This document shows, in pieces, positions 33,001 through 43,310 of a stretch of DNA of 64,000 nucleotides. Every line of letters begins with the position of its first letter. Positions within the stretch are counted from its first letter, which is position 1. The stretch is taken from NCBI GenBank assembly GCA_963922205.1, contig CAWUHX010000247.1, forward strand, positions 186,001 to 250,000. The letters run 5' to 3'. This DNA is from Romanomermis culicivorax. Its lineage: Eukaryota; Nematoda; Enoplea; Mermithida; Mermithidae. The notes beneath the pieces are model-generated. The model did not search any database, had not been told where the DNA came from, and saw only the letters and a list, made by a program, of their open reading frames with translations. Both the position numbers and the translations under genes were made by a program.

Positions 33001-35828
33001 TTAATTCTAAATTTTTTAGTAGAACAAAATTTTTCTTTTAATTTTTAAAATTTTAATCTTATGAAGTTTGTTAATTTTACTGTTTTTTAAATTCAGCTCT
33101 ATACTTTTCGACGTTCAACTTGATTTTAATTTTTTTCATAATATATACAAGTTGATTTTTTAAAAAAAATTGTTTTTATTTTTGCGAGATTTTTCTTTTT
33201 TGATTTTTCTAAATTCAACTTTATTTTTCAAAATTCGACTCCATTTTTAATTTTTTTATGCCAGAAAATAAAACGTTTTTTTCATTATTTATATTTTTTA
33301 TTCGCAATTTTTTTTAGCTTTTCTTATTTTTAAAATTAAAATTTTTTTTTTTCAAATTCAACTTTTTACGGAATTTAACTTCATTTTAATTTTTTTACAT
33401 CAAAAAAGGTTGATTTTTTATTAATTTTTTTAAAAGTTCAAATTTTAAACTTTTGGAAATTCGAGTCCTATCGTGTATACTAACTAACTTGAGCCGGTTC
33501 AGCGTGGTGGCCGGGCGGACGGACGACGGCTAGACCGTTGCGTAGGCGGCCGGCCGCCACGGCCAACGTTAATTCGACGGCGCAGCCAACGGCGGCGCGG
33601 GCGGCCGACGGCGTGAACGAATCGTTGAAATATGTGTCTGAATCGACGCCTATGCCGCCGCAGGGCAGCTGCACAAGAGAAAAAAATTTTAAAATTTAAA
33701 GACTTTTTTGAAAAAATTTTGAAAGACATCTATAAATTTTAGGAAAAATTTTGAAAAAGTTTCTCGAAATTTAGAAAAAATTTAATAATTTCAGAATTTT
33801 TTTGCAATTTCTCCAAATTTTTATGGGAATTTTCAAATTAAAAAAAAAATCCAAAAATTTCCCAAAATTTTGATAGATATAAATTTAAGAATTATTGTTT
33901 TGAGGATTTTCTCCAAAATTTCTGCAAAACGTACAAATTCTAGAAACTTCTTTCATAAATTTCTTCAAATTTTGAAAGAAATTCACAAATTAAAAAATTT
34001 CTCCAAATTCTGGGGGAAATTTATAAATTTAAAAAATTTCCCTATTTTTTTGGAAATTGTGATAGAAATTTACAAATTTTAGAATTATTTTTGAGGATTT
34101 TCTCTAAAATTTCTGAAAAATTTACAAATTCTAAAAACTTCTTTCGTAAATTTCTCCAAATATTGAAAGAAATTCACAAATTTCACAGAGCTTTTTTGAA
34201 AAATTTCTCCAAATTTTGGGGAGAAATTTACAGATTAAAAAAAAATCAAAAATTTCCTCAAACTTTTTTTGCAAATTTTGATAGAAGTTTACAAATTTTA
34301 GAATTATTTTTGAGAATTTTCTACAAAATTTCTGCAAAGTTTACAAATTCTAGAAATCTTTCTTTCAATATCACCAAATTTTGATACATAAAAATTTACA
34401 AATTTAAAAGGATTTTTTTTTAATTTCTCCAAATTTTGATGGAAATTTGGAAAATTTTTGAATTTTTTCAAGACTTTTCTTCAAAATTTACCAATTCTAG
34501 AAACTTTTCCTAAAAAAGTTATCCAGATTTTAACAGAAATTCACGAAGTCTAGAAAACCTTTTGAAAAAAAAATTCAAAAATTCCTCCAAATTTCGACAC
34601 AAATTTACTAATTTCAGAAATTCTTCTTCAATTTCTCCAAATTTTGGAAAATTTGTTTTTTCTGCAAAAAAATTCTCTAAATTTTGATCGAAATTTACAA
34701 ATTTTTGAGAAGTTTTTTAAAGAAAATAAATTATGAAAGAAATTCACCAATTTTCGACAACTGTTTCAAACAATTTTTTTAGAAATTTCTGGGGAAATTC
34801 AAATTTTAATTTTTTTTCGAAAAGTTCGTTCAAGGTCCGGAAAATTTTTTTTTTAATTTCTCCAAATTTTGAAAAAATTATATTTTACCTACCTGAACGA
34901 AACTTTTCAGCGGCAAATCTTGAGCGTCCATTTTTAAACAAGCGGTGGGCGAAACGCCGAAAAATGTACAAAAACTGCTCGTATGGCACAATTTTAAATA
35001 GTCCAACGGCGCCTTGCGGCTCAAAATTTTTTCGCAACAATCGGCTAATCCTGTTTCCTGAAAAAAAACCTGAACATATTTTTTAAATTTTTGAAAAAAT
35101 TCAAGATTTTAAAATGTGCAAAAATTATTTTTTTTTAATTTTGAAATTTGAGTAGAAAATTTCTCAAAAAAAGAGGAATTTCAACCGAAAAATTTGACTT
35201 TTTTTTTATAATTTTTCTGTAGAAATTTAGAACTTTAAAATTTGAAAAAAAAATTGAGAATTTTAAAATCTGTAACTAAAATTATTTTTTTAAATTTCGA
35301 AAATATTTTCCTCAAAATTTCGAAATTTAGTAGAAAATTTTTTAAAAAGAGGAATTTCAACTAAAAAAATTTTTTTTAAATTTTTTGTGAAAACTAAAAA
35401 TTTTAAAATTTGAAAAAAAAATTTTCACGTGTAATCTGGCCCATATGGATTGGACCCGGCCGCCGTGCTCCACGTGTTTGCCGTTATCCCCGCACGTACA
35501 TTGGTGCCGGCACATGGTCGAATCGTAGGCCAAGCCGGTTTTGGAAACGGCGGCCGCCGGCGGCCCCGCCTCTTTCCTATTCTCCGATTCGCGCCTCAAA
35601 TCGTCTTCGCTTTCTTCCGTTACTAGACTTTTTCGTCTCGAGACCAGATCCCTGCGAACAAAAAGTGGGCGGAGTTAAGACTTTAAAAAAGGGGAGGACC
35701 TATGTAAAGTACCTTATTTGAGCGTGTAAAAGATTGAACGAAGCGGCGGCGGTGGGCGTGGTTAAATTGTCGTTCAATTTCGATTGGTTGGATAAAGCCG
35801 CCGCTAACCAATAGGGCGGCGATAAAAG
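27031..35828 (-). CDS. hda-4: class IIa histone deacetylase (HDAC4/5/7/9 type), 5' end missing
   Basis: Minus-strand exons 35828-35713, 35651-35429, 35057-34893, 33668-33489, 30841-30623, 29143-28960 and 27563-27031 join in phase to 539 residues. HQCTCG with the following His and PCGGIGVD supply the class IIa structural zinc site. Catalytic parts are GHHAEP (His222-His223), DWDVHHGNG (zinc ligands Asp262, His264) and GFDAAAGH (Asp353). The final loop is EGGYNL with Tyr393, where vertebrate class IIa enzymes have His. [11 protein letters not shown] and [12 protein letters not shown] match HDAC4-group signatures. RRKSLV upstream of the domain is a possible kinase/14-3-3 site. The C-tail is acidic then Ser-rich. 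The MEF2-binding N-terminus is not present and would lie toward the gap at 37156. Nuclear-cytoplasmic transcriptional corepressor by family knowledge. Confidence 0.94.
27640..28840. repeat. ATCAATCGATAGAT satellite, HDAC intron 6
   Basis: Units of about 150-165 bases share ATCAATCGATAGATCT, AAAACGCTATATCTTCATTT, TGATGGAGTTATA and CTCCCGTCAAGATGATGTTT. The same family continues in the next intron at 29340-30420, so exon 28960-29143 is embedded in one array. Confidence 0.85.
29340..30420. repeat. ATCAATCGATAGAT satellite, HDAC intron 5
   Basis: Continuation of the intron 6 satellite in the same orientation, best conserved at 29520-30200, where units repeat almost verbatim about every 160 bases. 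Confidence 0.85.
30842..33488. repeat. HDAC intron 4: AT-rich with about 165-bp tandem repeat
   Basis: 31530-32260 is a tandem array of units with CAAACAGAATTTTAGTTTTT, CCTTCAAAAATTCAA, AATTTAAACGTTTCAAATTC and CGAATTTTCATTAAAAAACT, roughly every 150-165 bases. The remainder is T-rich low complexity. No exon found inside. Confidence 0.8.
33700..34880. repeat. AATTTCTCCAAATTTTG low-complexity array, HDAC intron 3
   Basis: Degenerate units around AATTTCTCCAAATTTTGATA and GAAATTTACAAATTTTAGAA. Open frames rich in Phe, Lys and Asn are repeat artefacts. Confidence 0.75.
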
Positions 35829-35849
35829 CTGAAAAATGGCCGAATAGAA

Positions 35850-37155
35850 AGAGAGCGTTTTTCTTCTCCTATATAACAAGTTCCGCCTACAAATTACTTT
35901 GACTGTAAAAGCAGAAAAATGGGCATATAGAATAAAAACGTTCTTCTCCTCCTAGCTCCGCCTACTATATACACGACAAAAGCTGAAAAAAGAGCCGATA
36001 AAAGGATGGCGTTTTTCTCATCCTAGCTCCGCCTACCATGCTTTTTGACCGCAAAAGCTGAAAAATGGGCCAATAGAAAAAGATACTTTTTCTCCCCCTA
36101 TTTTACAAGCTCCGCCTACAATTTATCTTGCCTGTGAAATCTGAAAATAGATCAATAGAAAAAAAACGTTTTCTCCTCCTAGCTCCGCCTACTATCTACA
36201 TATACGCCGCAAAAAGTGAAAAAAGAGCCAACAGAAAGGGAGTGTTTTTCTCATCCTAGCTCCTCCTAATAAGCTGAAAACAGGTCAATAGAAAAAGAAA
36301 CGTTTTTCTCCCCCTATGTAGCTCCGCCTACGAATGTACAGCGCGAGAGCTGAAAAAAGAGCCAATAGTACGAGAGCATTTTTCTAATCCTAGCTCCGCC
36401 TACCATGTACTTCGACTGCGATAGCTAAAAAATAGATCAATAGAAAAGTGTTTTTCTCCTACTAGCTCCGCCTACAAATGCACATTGATAGAAAAAACAG
36501 AAAAATAGGCCAATTGAAAAAAAAGTTTCCCTGCTGTAGCTCCGCCTACTATGTACACCCCAAATGCTGAAAAAAGCGCCAATAGAAAGGGAAGGCTTTT
36601 CACCCCCTAGCTCTACCTACCACATTTTTTGACCGCAAAAGCTGAAAAATACGATAGAAAAAGGGTATTTTTGTCCTACTGACTCTGCCTACAAACGCAC
36701 TTTGATGACAAAAGCAGAAAAATAGGAAAATAAAAAAAAGTTTTCGTCCTCCTAACTCCGCCTAAGCTAAAAAAACGAAAAAAAGGGAGCGCTTCCCTCC
36801 TAACTCCGCCTACAATGTATGTAATTCCATCCTAAGAGAAGAAAAATTGGCCAATAGAAAAAAGTTTTCCCCTCCCAGCTCCGCCTATTGGCCGTGAAGG
36901 TTAAAAAATGGGCCAATAGGAAAATAAAGTTTTTCTCCTCCTAGCTCCGCCTATTATAGCTTCACCGCAAGACTGAAAATGGACGAATAAAAAAGGAGCG
37001 TTTTTGTCAAATTCAGACAGCTCCGCCTACCATGCGAATTGGGCGCAAAGATTGAAAAAAAGTATCAATACAAAGTGAGCGTTTCCTCCTCGCAGCTCCA
37101 CCCCCTTGCTAACAAAGCTGAAAAAATGGGTCAATATATTTCTGCTCGTAGCTCC
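35850..37155. repeat. AGCTCCGCCTAC satellite up to the gap
   Basis: About 1.3 kb of units near 60-85 bases: CCTAGCTCCGCCTAC, then a variable spacer, then AAAGCTGAAAAATGGGCCAA and TAGAAAAAG. It begins about 20 bases upstream of the first visible HDAC exon and runs to the N gap, so it probably lies in the next HDAC intron. Confidence 0.85.
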
Positions 37156-37255
37156 NNNNNNNNNNNNNNNNNNNNNNNNNNNNNNNNNNNNNNNNNNNNN
37201 NNNNNNNNNNNNNNNNNNNNNNNNNNNNNNNNNNNNNNNNNNNNNNNNNNNNNNN
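37156..37255. other. 100-N assembly gap
   Basis: Exactly 100 N, a common placeholder for a gap of unknown length. The missing 5' exons of the HDAC gene and missing 3' exons of the VGLUT gene would both fall here. Confidence 0.98.
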
Positions 37256-37280
37256 AAGCAGTGGTATCAACGCAGAGTAC
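37256..37280 (+). other. SMART/template-switch primer sequence at contig edge
   Basis: The 25 bases immediately after the gap begin AAGCAGTGGTATCAACGCAG and continue AGTAC. To my knowledge this is the universal primer used in SMART cDNA amplification. It is technical sequence, not biology, and marks the true contig start. Confidence 0.93.
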
Positions 37281-38305
37281 TCAATCTTATGTAAACCTGT
37301 GGATTAGAACAGAAATGATAGAAATGCGAAAAATTAGTTGCCTTCCATACTATTATTTACAAGGATTTCGAGCAAAAACAGAAAATTGCTGAAGTTTTCG
37401 AAGTATCCTTTTGGTAGAAGTGTCCCGATCCGACGTTTTCGAGTGTAAATTCAGGAATTAGACGTGCTGTAGTGCATCCGATAGCTGACAACAAATAAGA
37501 TAATGTTACTCTAACCGTTTAATCTGAGAGCTTTTTTCACACTAAATTTGCATTAAAGTGGTAAACGGTGGAAAATTAGCATATACTCGACTCCAGCAAT
37601 TAAAGGCTGCAATAATACTGATGGACTAATTATCGATCTCAAGTAGTTTATCAAATATTGCAGTTTTGAATTTCGGTATAGTTTGAAATATTAGAACTCC
37701 GTAGCAGTGTAAGGTCAGTCTTTGATCACACAAGGTACTATTTAATATTGACCGTTTCTATAGAATGTGATTATAGTCTGTTTTTTATAAAATGCTTTAA
37801 ATTGAAAAATGAACAAAAAATGAGGACCACCCCCTATGTCATTTACACAAAGCTTTTACTGAGTAGGATTTTTTTCAAAAAAATTAGTTTTAGTAGAGTA
37901 AGCTTACAAATTTTTTTTCCAGTGTGACAGATGGTTTAGCAAGAAATGATAAAAATATGGAATGAGTACTTGCTTTCTTTTTTTAGTACTTGCTTTCCAC
38001 TCTTAATATTTACAAGCGTTTCAAGAAAAAACAGACTATAGTTACATGTTTTTTATCTTTTGTCATTCCTTAAGTTAAATATAGGCCAGCTTTTTTATTG
38101 CTTATTTACAAATTTATGCAAATTTCTGTGCAAAAAAGGCCCATTGGGAAAAAAGTTAGTCTAACATTACCCCATTCGCTTTGAGATATCAAATATACTA
38201 TAGCATGTACAATTTCAAAATTTACACTTGAAGGCTTTCCCTCAGAGGTGTCTCCTTATCACAAGTCCCGAATTTAAATCCGAAAACAAAAAGGCTAAAT
38301 CTCAC
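37281..38305. repeat. dispersed repeat with nested TA-MITE
   Basis: Related to 48290-49420 and 60890-61090: all share a GCATA(A/T)A...ATACTCGA(T/C)T-C-CAGCAA segment and/or a GTAACATTAC...CGAATG(C/A)GAT(A/G)T segment. A TA-flanked MITE (37772-38040) is inserted between the two halves. No exon of the flanking VGLUT or HDAC genes is seen here. Confidence 0.6.
37772..38040 (+). mobile_element. TA-flanked MITE, copy 1
   Basis: Ends TATAGTCTGTTTTTTATAAA and, inverted, CAAGAAAAAACAGACTATA. The interior includes GTACTTGCTTTCCACTCTTA. Tc1/mariner-like by its TA ends; non-coding. Confidence 0.7.
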
Positions 38306-41130
38306 CATACAGATAGAACGGTGCCTGCCAACCAATAGCACTGACTAATATGGCCGATAACGGCAGACCAATAACGGCCCCGGGCGTAGGAACCTGAAAA
38401 AAGGAAACTTTGATGCTACAGTATTTTTGATTTTAGCAGAAATTCCAAAGTTTGTCGAAAAGACAAGGTAGATTTTCGACATCAGTATTTTTTTAAATTT
38501 TCACCACATGCAGTATTCTAATATCTTGCTGACGTCAACGCCAAATTTTCTATCAAAAAAATATGTTCACCGTGAAGGCAGTGGTAACCAATTTCGTCCT
38601 TTCCAAAGGCGGCGCCCAAAAACGCAAACGCCGTGCATGGCCGGGTAGGCCACGCCTTGCGACAAACCCTGCATAATTTGTATGATGACCACCATGCCCG
38701 ATCGGCGTTACAAGCCGTCGGCATGGAATAAATTGAAAAATGACGTGACGCCGATGGCCAATCCGAAGAGCCTGCAATTTTTTTTAAGCCAATTTAATGA
38801 CGCCCATAAATCAAACGAACAAAAAAGTGTTTTTTTTTTCTTTTTTGCTTACTTATTGGCCGGAAATTTGGCGCTTATAAAACCGCCGGGCAATTGAGTT
38901 AGTAAATATCCGTAGAAAAATGAACCTTCAACGACGCCCAAAGTTTGGGGCGTTCCAAGCCACGACAGGACGCTAAGAAAAAAGATAAAACAATGAAACA
39001 CATGTAAAACAAATTTTAAATTGATCCTAAATTGATTTGAAAATTTAATAAATGCATAGATTTTGGCGAGATTTATCGACTGGTTATCCAATTTATTGAG
39101 CTTTGAACAAAAAGTCGAAAAAGAATCAAGATTCAAATCAAGATTTCTGGGTCATCGATTCAAAAACGAGAAAAGAGAAAAAGCGGGTAGTAAGAAAAAA
39201 ATTAAATAGAATGTACGTAGAAAAAATTTTGAAATCTATTCTAGTTTGATCAAAAACCACGATGACTTTAAAATGAGATATATATTTGGCAAGATCTATC
39301 GACTGGCACGAAACCTTTTGAATCTTGAACAAAAAATCGAAAAGGAATCAAGATGCAAATCAATTTTTTCTTATGGGAATCAAATAGGCCATGATAGAAC
39401 GATAAGAGCGAAGAAAGAACTAATAAGTGAAAAAGAAAACAATGGAAATGGTAAAAAAGAAAACAAACAGTGAAAAAGGAAACAGACAATTTTTGAATTC
39501 CATTTTAATTGATAAAAAATTAGTATGACTGTGAAAATCAGATTAATGGATAGATTTTGGATGGATCTATACTGTTGCCCAATTTTTTGAATTTTGGACA
39601 AAAAAGTCAATTTTTTTTACACGGGAATCAAAGTTTCTGGCCGCCGATAAAAGAATTAAAAGAGAAGGAAAATAGGTAGGCCAAACAGTAGAAAGTACGT
39701 AAACATTAGTGAAATGTATTCTAATTTGATCCAAAAGTGGTACACGTCCTGTAAAACTGATAAAAATTGATGGATTTTGATGAGATATTGCTACTAAACT
39801 TTTGAAATTTGGACAAAAGGTCAAAAGAGGGTCAACATACAAATGAATTTTTTTCCAGACAGAGATCACACATTCTAGTCAATTGATGAAATGATGAGGA
39901 AAGAGAAGAAAAACGAACAAAGCGAAAAATAATATAGTAAATGTACAAAGGAAAAATTTTGAATCGTCTCTTTCCTAAATTGATCGAAATCAGTAATGGG
40001 AAAAAATGGATAGATTTTGGCGCGAAATATCACTGAAAGCGAATTTTTTGTATTTTGAATTAAAGGTCGATAAATCAAAATATCAATCAATTTTTTGCGG
40101 ATAAGGATCAAGTTTTTTAAGCCATGATAGAACGATGAGAAGATTGATGAAGAGGAAATAAGCAGAACAGAAAACTGTTAAATTTATGTAGAAAAATTTT
40201 AAAATTCTATTACAATTTGATCAAAAACTAGAATAGATTCGGGCAAGATCTGTCGATTAGTGCCCAATTTTTTTAACGTTGACCACAAAAATCATTGAGA
40301 GATCAATAGGACAATAATTTTTTTCCACATAAAGATCAAACTTTCCAGGCCCCAACCCGACCTAGAAGAAGACAAAGAAAGTAAGCAATAAACAACCACA
40401 CCTATGTGAAAAATTTTCGAATTCGATTCTTATTATATCGGAAACGGTTGCAAATTAAAATAATCAATCAATTTTGGTGAAACTGGTTCACAATTCAATG
40501 AATTTGAAAAAGTCCAGGAAGGATTGATCTGCAAACCAATTTCGCCGAACAGAAGATCAAACTTTGAATCCCAATTACTCAGTCAAAAATAGAGCTAATA
40601 ATGATTGATATTTTCTGAGTAACTCTCTAACATGTCTCGAGTTTTCGATGTTTAACTGAAATTCTGCAAATTTGCGGTGTATGTGTCAAGAAAAATGATT
40701 ACGCAGCTCACGAAGGGACTGTCTTTCGGCGCAACTCGAACGAGATCCAATATATTTAATGTGGCGATTTTAGAAAGACAACACAGTAAAGAAAAGAGTA
40801 AAACGTATGAAAAGCAATTATATGATTGTCAAACACTTCCAAGCTTGTAGATCAACCAAAAATATCGATGCAAAAATATCAATCGATCCATCAGATACGA
40901 TATGTCATAAATTGCCCAATTTTGGACCTGGTGACCTGAGAATAGGAAATTCGCTCTATCCTGAAACTTACATGTAACACGCCGGACGTATCCGTAAAAT
41001 TGTGTATCATCCTAACTTTGGCGGCGCCGATATTGCACCGTATGCCGAACACGATAATGAATCCTATGTTGGCCAAAATAGCGACTTGCCACCTTTTCGA
41101 ACATCGACATAGGGCACATCTTTCGGAAAG
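38306..41130 (-). pseudogene. eat-4: EAT-4/VGLUT (SLC17) gene, N-terminal half, with one-base lesions
   Basis: Exons on the minus strand: 41130-40972, 38972-38853, 38771-38571 and 38393-38306, all with GT/AG borders. They encode TM1 with [71 protein letters not shown]; and GLPLSAILVSAIGWQAPFYLY. These are hallmark segments of vesicular glutamate transporters, closest to nematode EAT-4. Lesions: an extra A in TGGAACGCC (exon 2), in-frame TAA after HADGL, one G missing after MHGV, and a compensating pair that turns the conserved GSYAG into VPTPG in exon 4. Most resemble homopolymer-length errors. TM5-12 are absent and would lie in the gap. Either a decayed gene or a poor-quality contig over a real one. 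Confidence 0.88.
38990..40960. repeat. about 230-bp satellite in VGLUT intron 1
   Basis: Roughly seven diverged units to 40560 carrying GATAGATTTTGG, CGAGATCTATCGACTGG, TTTTGAATTTTGAACAAAAA, and GTCGA, then CAAATCAATTTTTT and ATGATAGAACGATGAGAAGA. Landmarks at about 39065, 39293, 39563, 39784, 40024 and 40247. Reading frames here are repeat-derived; 40560-40960 is unique AT-rich intron sequence. Confidence 0.75.
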
Positions 41131-43115
41131 CTAGAAAAAGAAAAATGACTAGGTAACAAAAATGTTTAAGCAGTATTTTTTGCAAAATTGTAGAAGCAAG
41201 TGCATCTGATGTCAGCAAGGCATGACAGGAAAAAGCACAGAGGTCGATCATTGTCTTATCAGGTAAAAATTCCTCCTAGATTGCGGTGAACCTACTGTGG
41301 TTCATATTATTCATCCCAGTAAAAATCAGTATGCTCAACTAGTTTGGTTTTGATGGCACTTTTTCCGCCTCCAGATCAACTTGTATTTTCTTTTGACATG
41401 AAAAATTCACTATTTTGATGCCAGCACTTTCTAAAAAACTAAGACAATGGGCTAATATTTTGATCTGAGATACAATTCAAGCAACACATTCGACTGAAAC
41501 TTCAAAAAATAATATTGATCGAAGCTCAGTTTTTTATACATTAAAGCTGGAAAAAATATTGATTGACTATTTTGAATTTCGATTTTCTCCAACTGATCAA
41601 AATCGAGAATGATCTAAAACAAGCAGTGTAAGAATAAAATTGTGAACTTTTCTCGGGATCAAGTTTTTTTCGCCGAGAACTTTCCAATCACCAGAGGCCG
41701 TTCTCATCTAAGAGACTTAAGCTCCAGGTGAGCTGCAGCTTAAGATGTAGCTTAACTCATAGGACAGAGAACATATCGACAAAGTTAAGCTGCCGATGAG
41801 CTGTAGCCCAACTCTGTATGTTAAACCATTGCCGTTAAGCTGCAGCTCAGCTGTAGCTTAATTTTCCCGGTATGTTTTGTGTGTATGAGTTAAGCTACAG
41901 CTGAGCTGCAGCTTAACGGCAATGTATAACATATAGAGTTAGGCTGCAGCTCAGCTGGAGCTGAAGTCTCTTTGACGAAATCGGCCCTGATCTAGCGTGA
42001 AATTGCTGCTCTATTGCAGTCGATCAAAAATGGATCATTCGAAGTTCAAGTTTCCGTTAAATAAAAAACTGATAGCAAACAAAATTTTGATTGAACAGGA
42101 ATTTTTCAAGAACGGCTGTTCGATGCTCGACTGCTCACATTTACAATTTTTTGACGACCATTATCGAATAACTTTCGAAACTAATATCTGATCCGAAATA
42201 TCTGTCTTGTACATAAATCTTCAAAATCAAAGCCGTAAGCTATTTCGATATTGGGCCAGTATGAAAATTTTCCAATCCTCTCGACTTACCAATAATATCA
42301 AATTTTGTGTTCATGGCACGATATAACGATCAAAAAACATTCCGCATCATAGATGGTTTACTATTGATTTTTTGTTGACTCTTGATAATCAGAATTTTCA
42401 TAAATCGCTATGGACTCAGGTCCCTTTCAGGATCATGGCCACCTCGAAATGTCAATTATGGAAAAATATGGATTCCGATTCACACATTGCGTTTTGTGAA
42501 GGAAAATACTTTTGATCTTCAAGCAACATGAGCTTTTTGCCGATGATTCTCAAACACTTGTGATTTTTTCAAAAACAAGGAATAGAAAAATTAATTTAAT
42601 AACATCCACTAAAACGTTTTTTATTGATATTGAAAGTTATTTGACTTTTCTTCGATCAAAGAACTGTAGTCTGAACTTTTGATCAAAAACCCAATACAGT
42701 TCATGGAGTGATTTGTTTGATCATAAGAAGCTCGCGAGATTAATTTTGACATATTTTCGGTGGTATCTGCCTCCTCCAAGTCATTAATTGATTTAAATCC
42801 CTAATTTTGATCTGCTGTTATTCCACTAAAATTTAAAAAAAAAACTTTAGATCCTAACCATACACAATTAGCAAGGAAATTCTGGTGGAGGTCAAACAGA
42901 TTTTATAAAACTGTAACCCTCTATAAATCAATCAAATTTAGAGACACAACATTTTAAATAATTTTTTTGGGTAGATCTTTCGAATGATACCCTTTTTTGC
43001 TGCACTCAATATGGAGTCGATTGCTCCTCTTAAAGTCAAAAAATTTGCTTTAATCTACACAAACGGATTTTTCAATTTTTTCTTCCAAAAGTTCACCCTT
43101 AAAATCCTATTTTCT
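41131..43115. other. 5' flank of VGLUT gene, one foldback element
   Basis: Holds the foldback element at 41696-41986; otherwise AT-rich unique sequence. The open frame at 41997-42191 (+) has no recognisable motif. The first exon of the VGLUT gene was not identified. Confidence 0.5.
41696..41986. mobile_element. foldback MITE, copy A (AGCTGCAGCT-rich)
   Basis: Outer ends GGCCG...AAGAGACTTAAGCTCCAG and CTGGAGCTGAAGTCTCTTTG...CGGCC are inverted. Inside, TTAAGCTGCAGCTCAGCTG palindromes repeat with CATATCGA and CATATAGAGTT spacers, so nearly the whole element can pair with itself. Copies at 48673-49018 and, deleted, at 60675-60719. Confidence 0.75.
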
Positions 43116-43310
43116 TTATCCGGGTATTCGAAATCGTCCGCGGCGTTCATCACCGGGTAATTTAGCTTCGACCCCGACCACAATATTTTTCGATGATGAA
43201 AATAGCGCCGTTTCTCCGATTTCGAATTCGTCAACTACAACCTCTCCTTCTTCTTCTTTGTCGATCAAATTTTTTTGATCTTGTTTAAATCTGTAGATCA
43301 AAAAAGACAC
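43116..43310 (-). CDS. possible isolated coding exon, function unknown
   Basis: After a good acceptor (TTTTTTGATCTACAG) the minus strand reads FKQDQKNLIDKEEEGEVVVD, EFEIGETALFSSSKNI and onward to a stop at 43116. The acidic composition and codon use look coding. A donor GTGATG lies inside the frame near the end, giving phase 1, which does not match the phase 0 start of the VGLUT exon at 41130, so it is not its direct neighbour. It may belong to an unseen exon chain. Confidence 0.35.
   Translation of the reverse strand: MSFLIYRFKQDQKNLIDKEEEGEVVVDEFEIGETALFSSSKNIVVGVEAKLPGDERRGRFRIPG

Noticed and set aside
38849-39136. 95-codon minus-strand frame including [20 protein letters not shown]
   Set aside because: Only its last 40 codons are a VGLUT exon; the upstream part is satellite intron, so it is not a separate gene.
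41012-41251. Minus-strand frame overlapping the first VGLUT exon
   Set aside because: Shifted frame of the exon; the other frame gives the conserved TM1 motif VFGIRCNIG.
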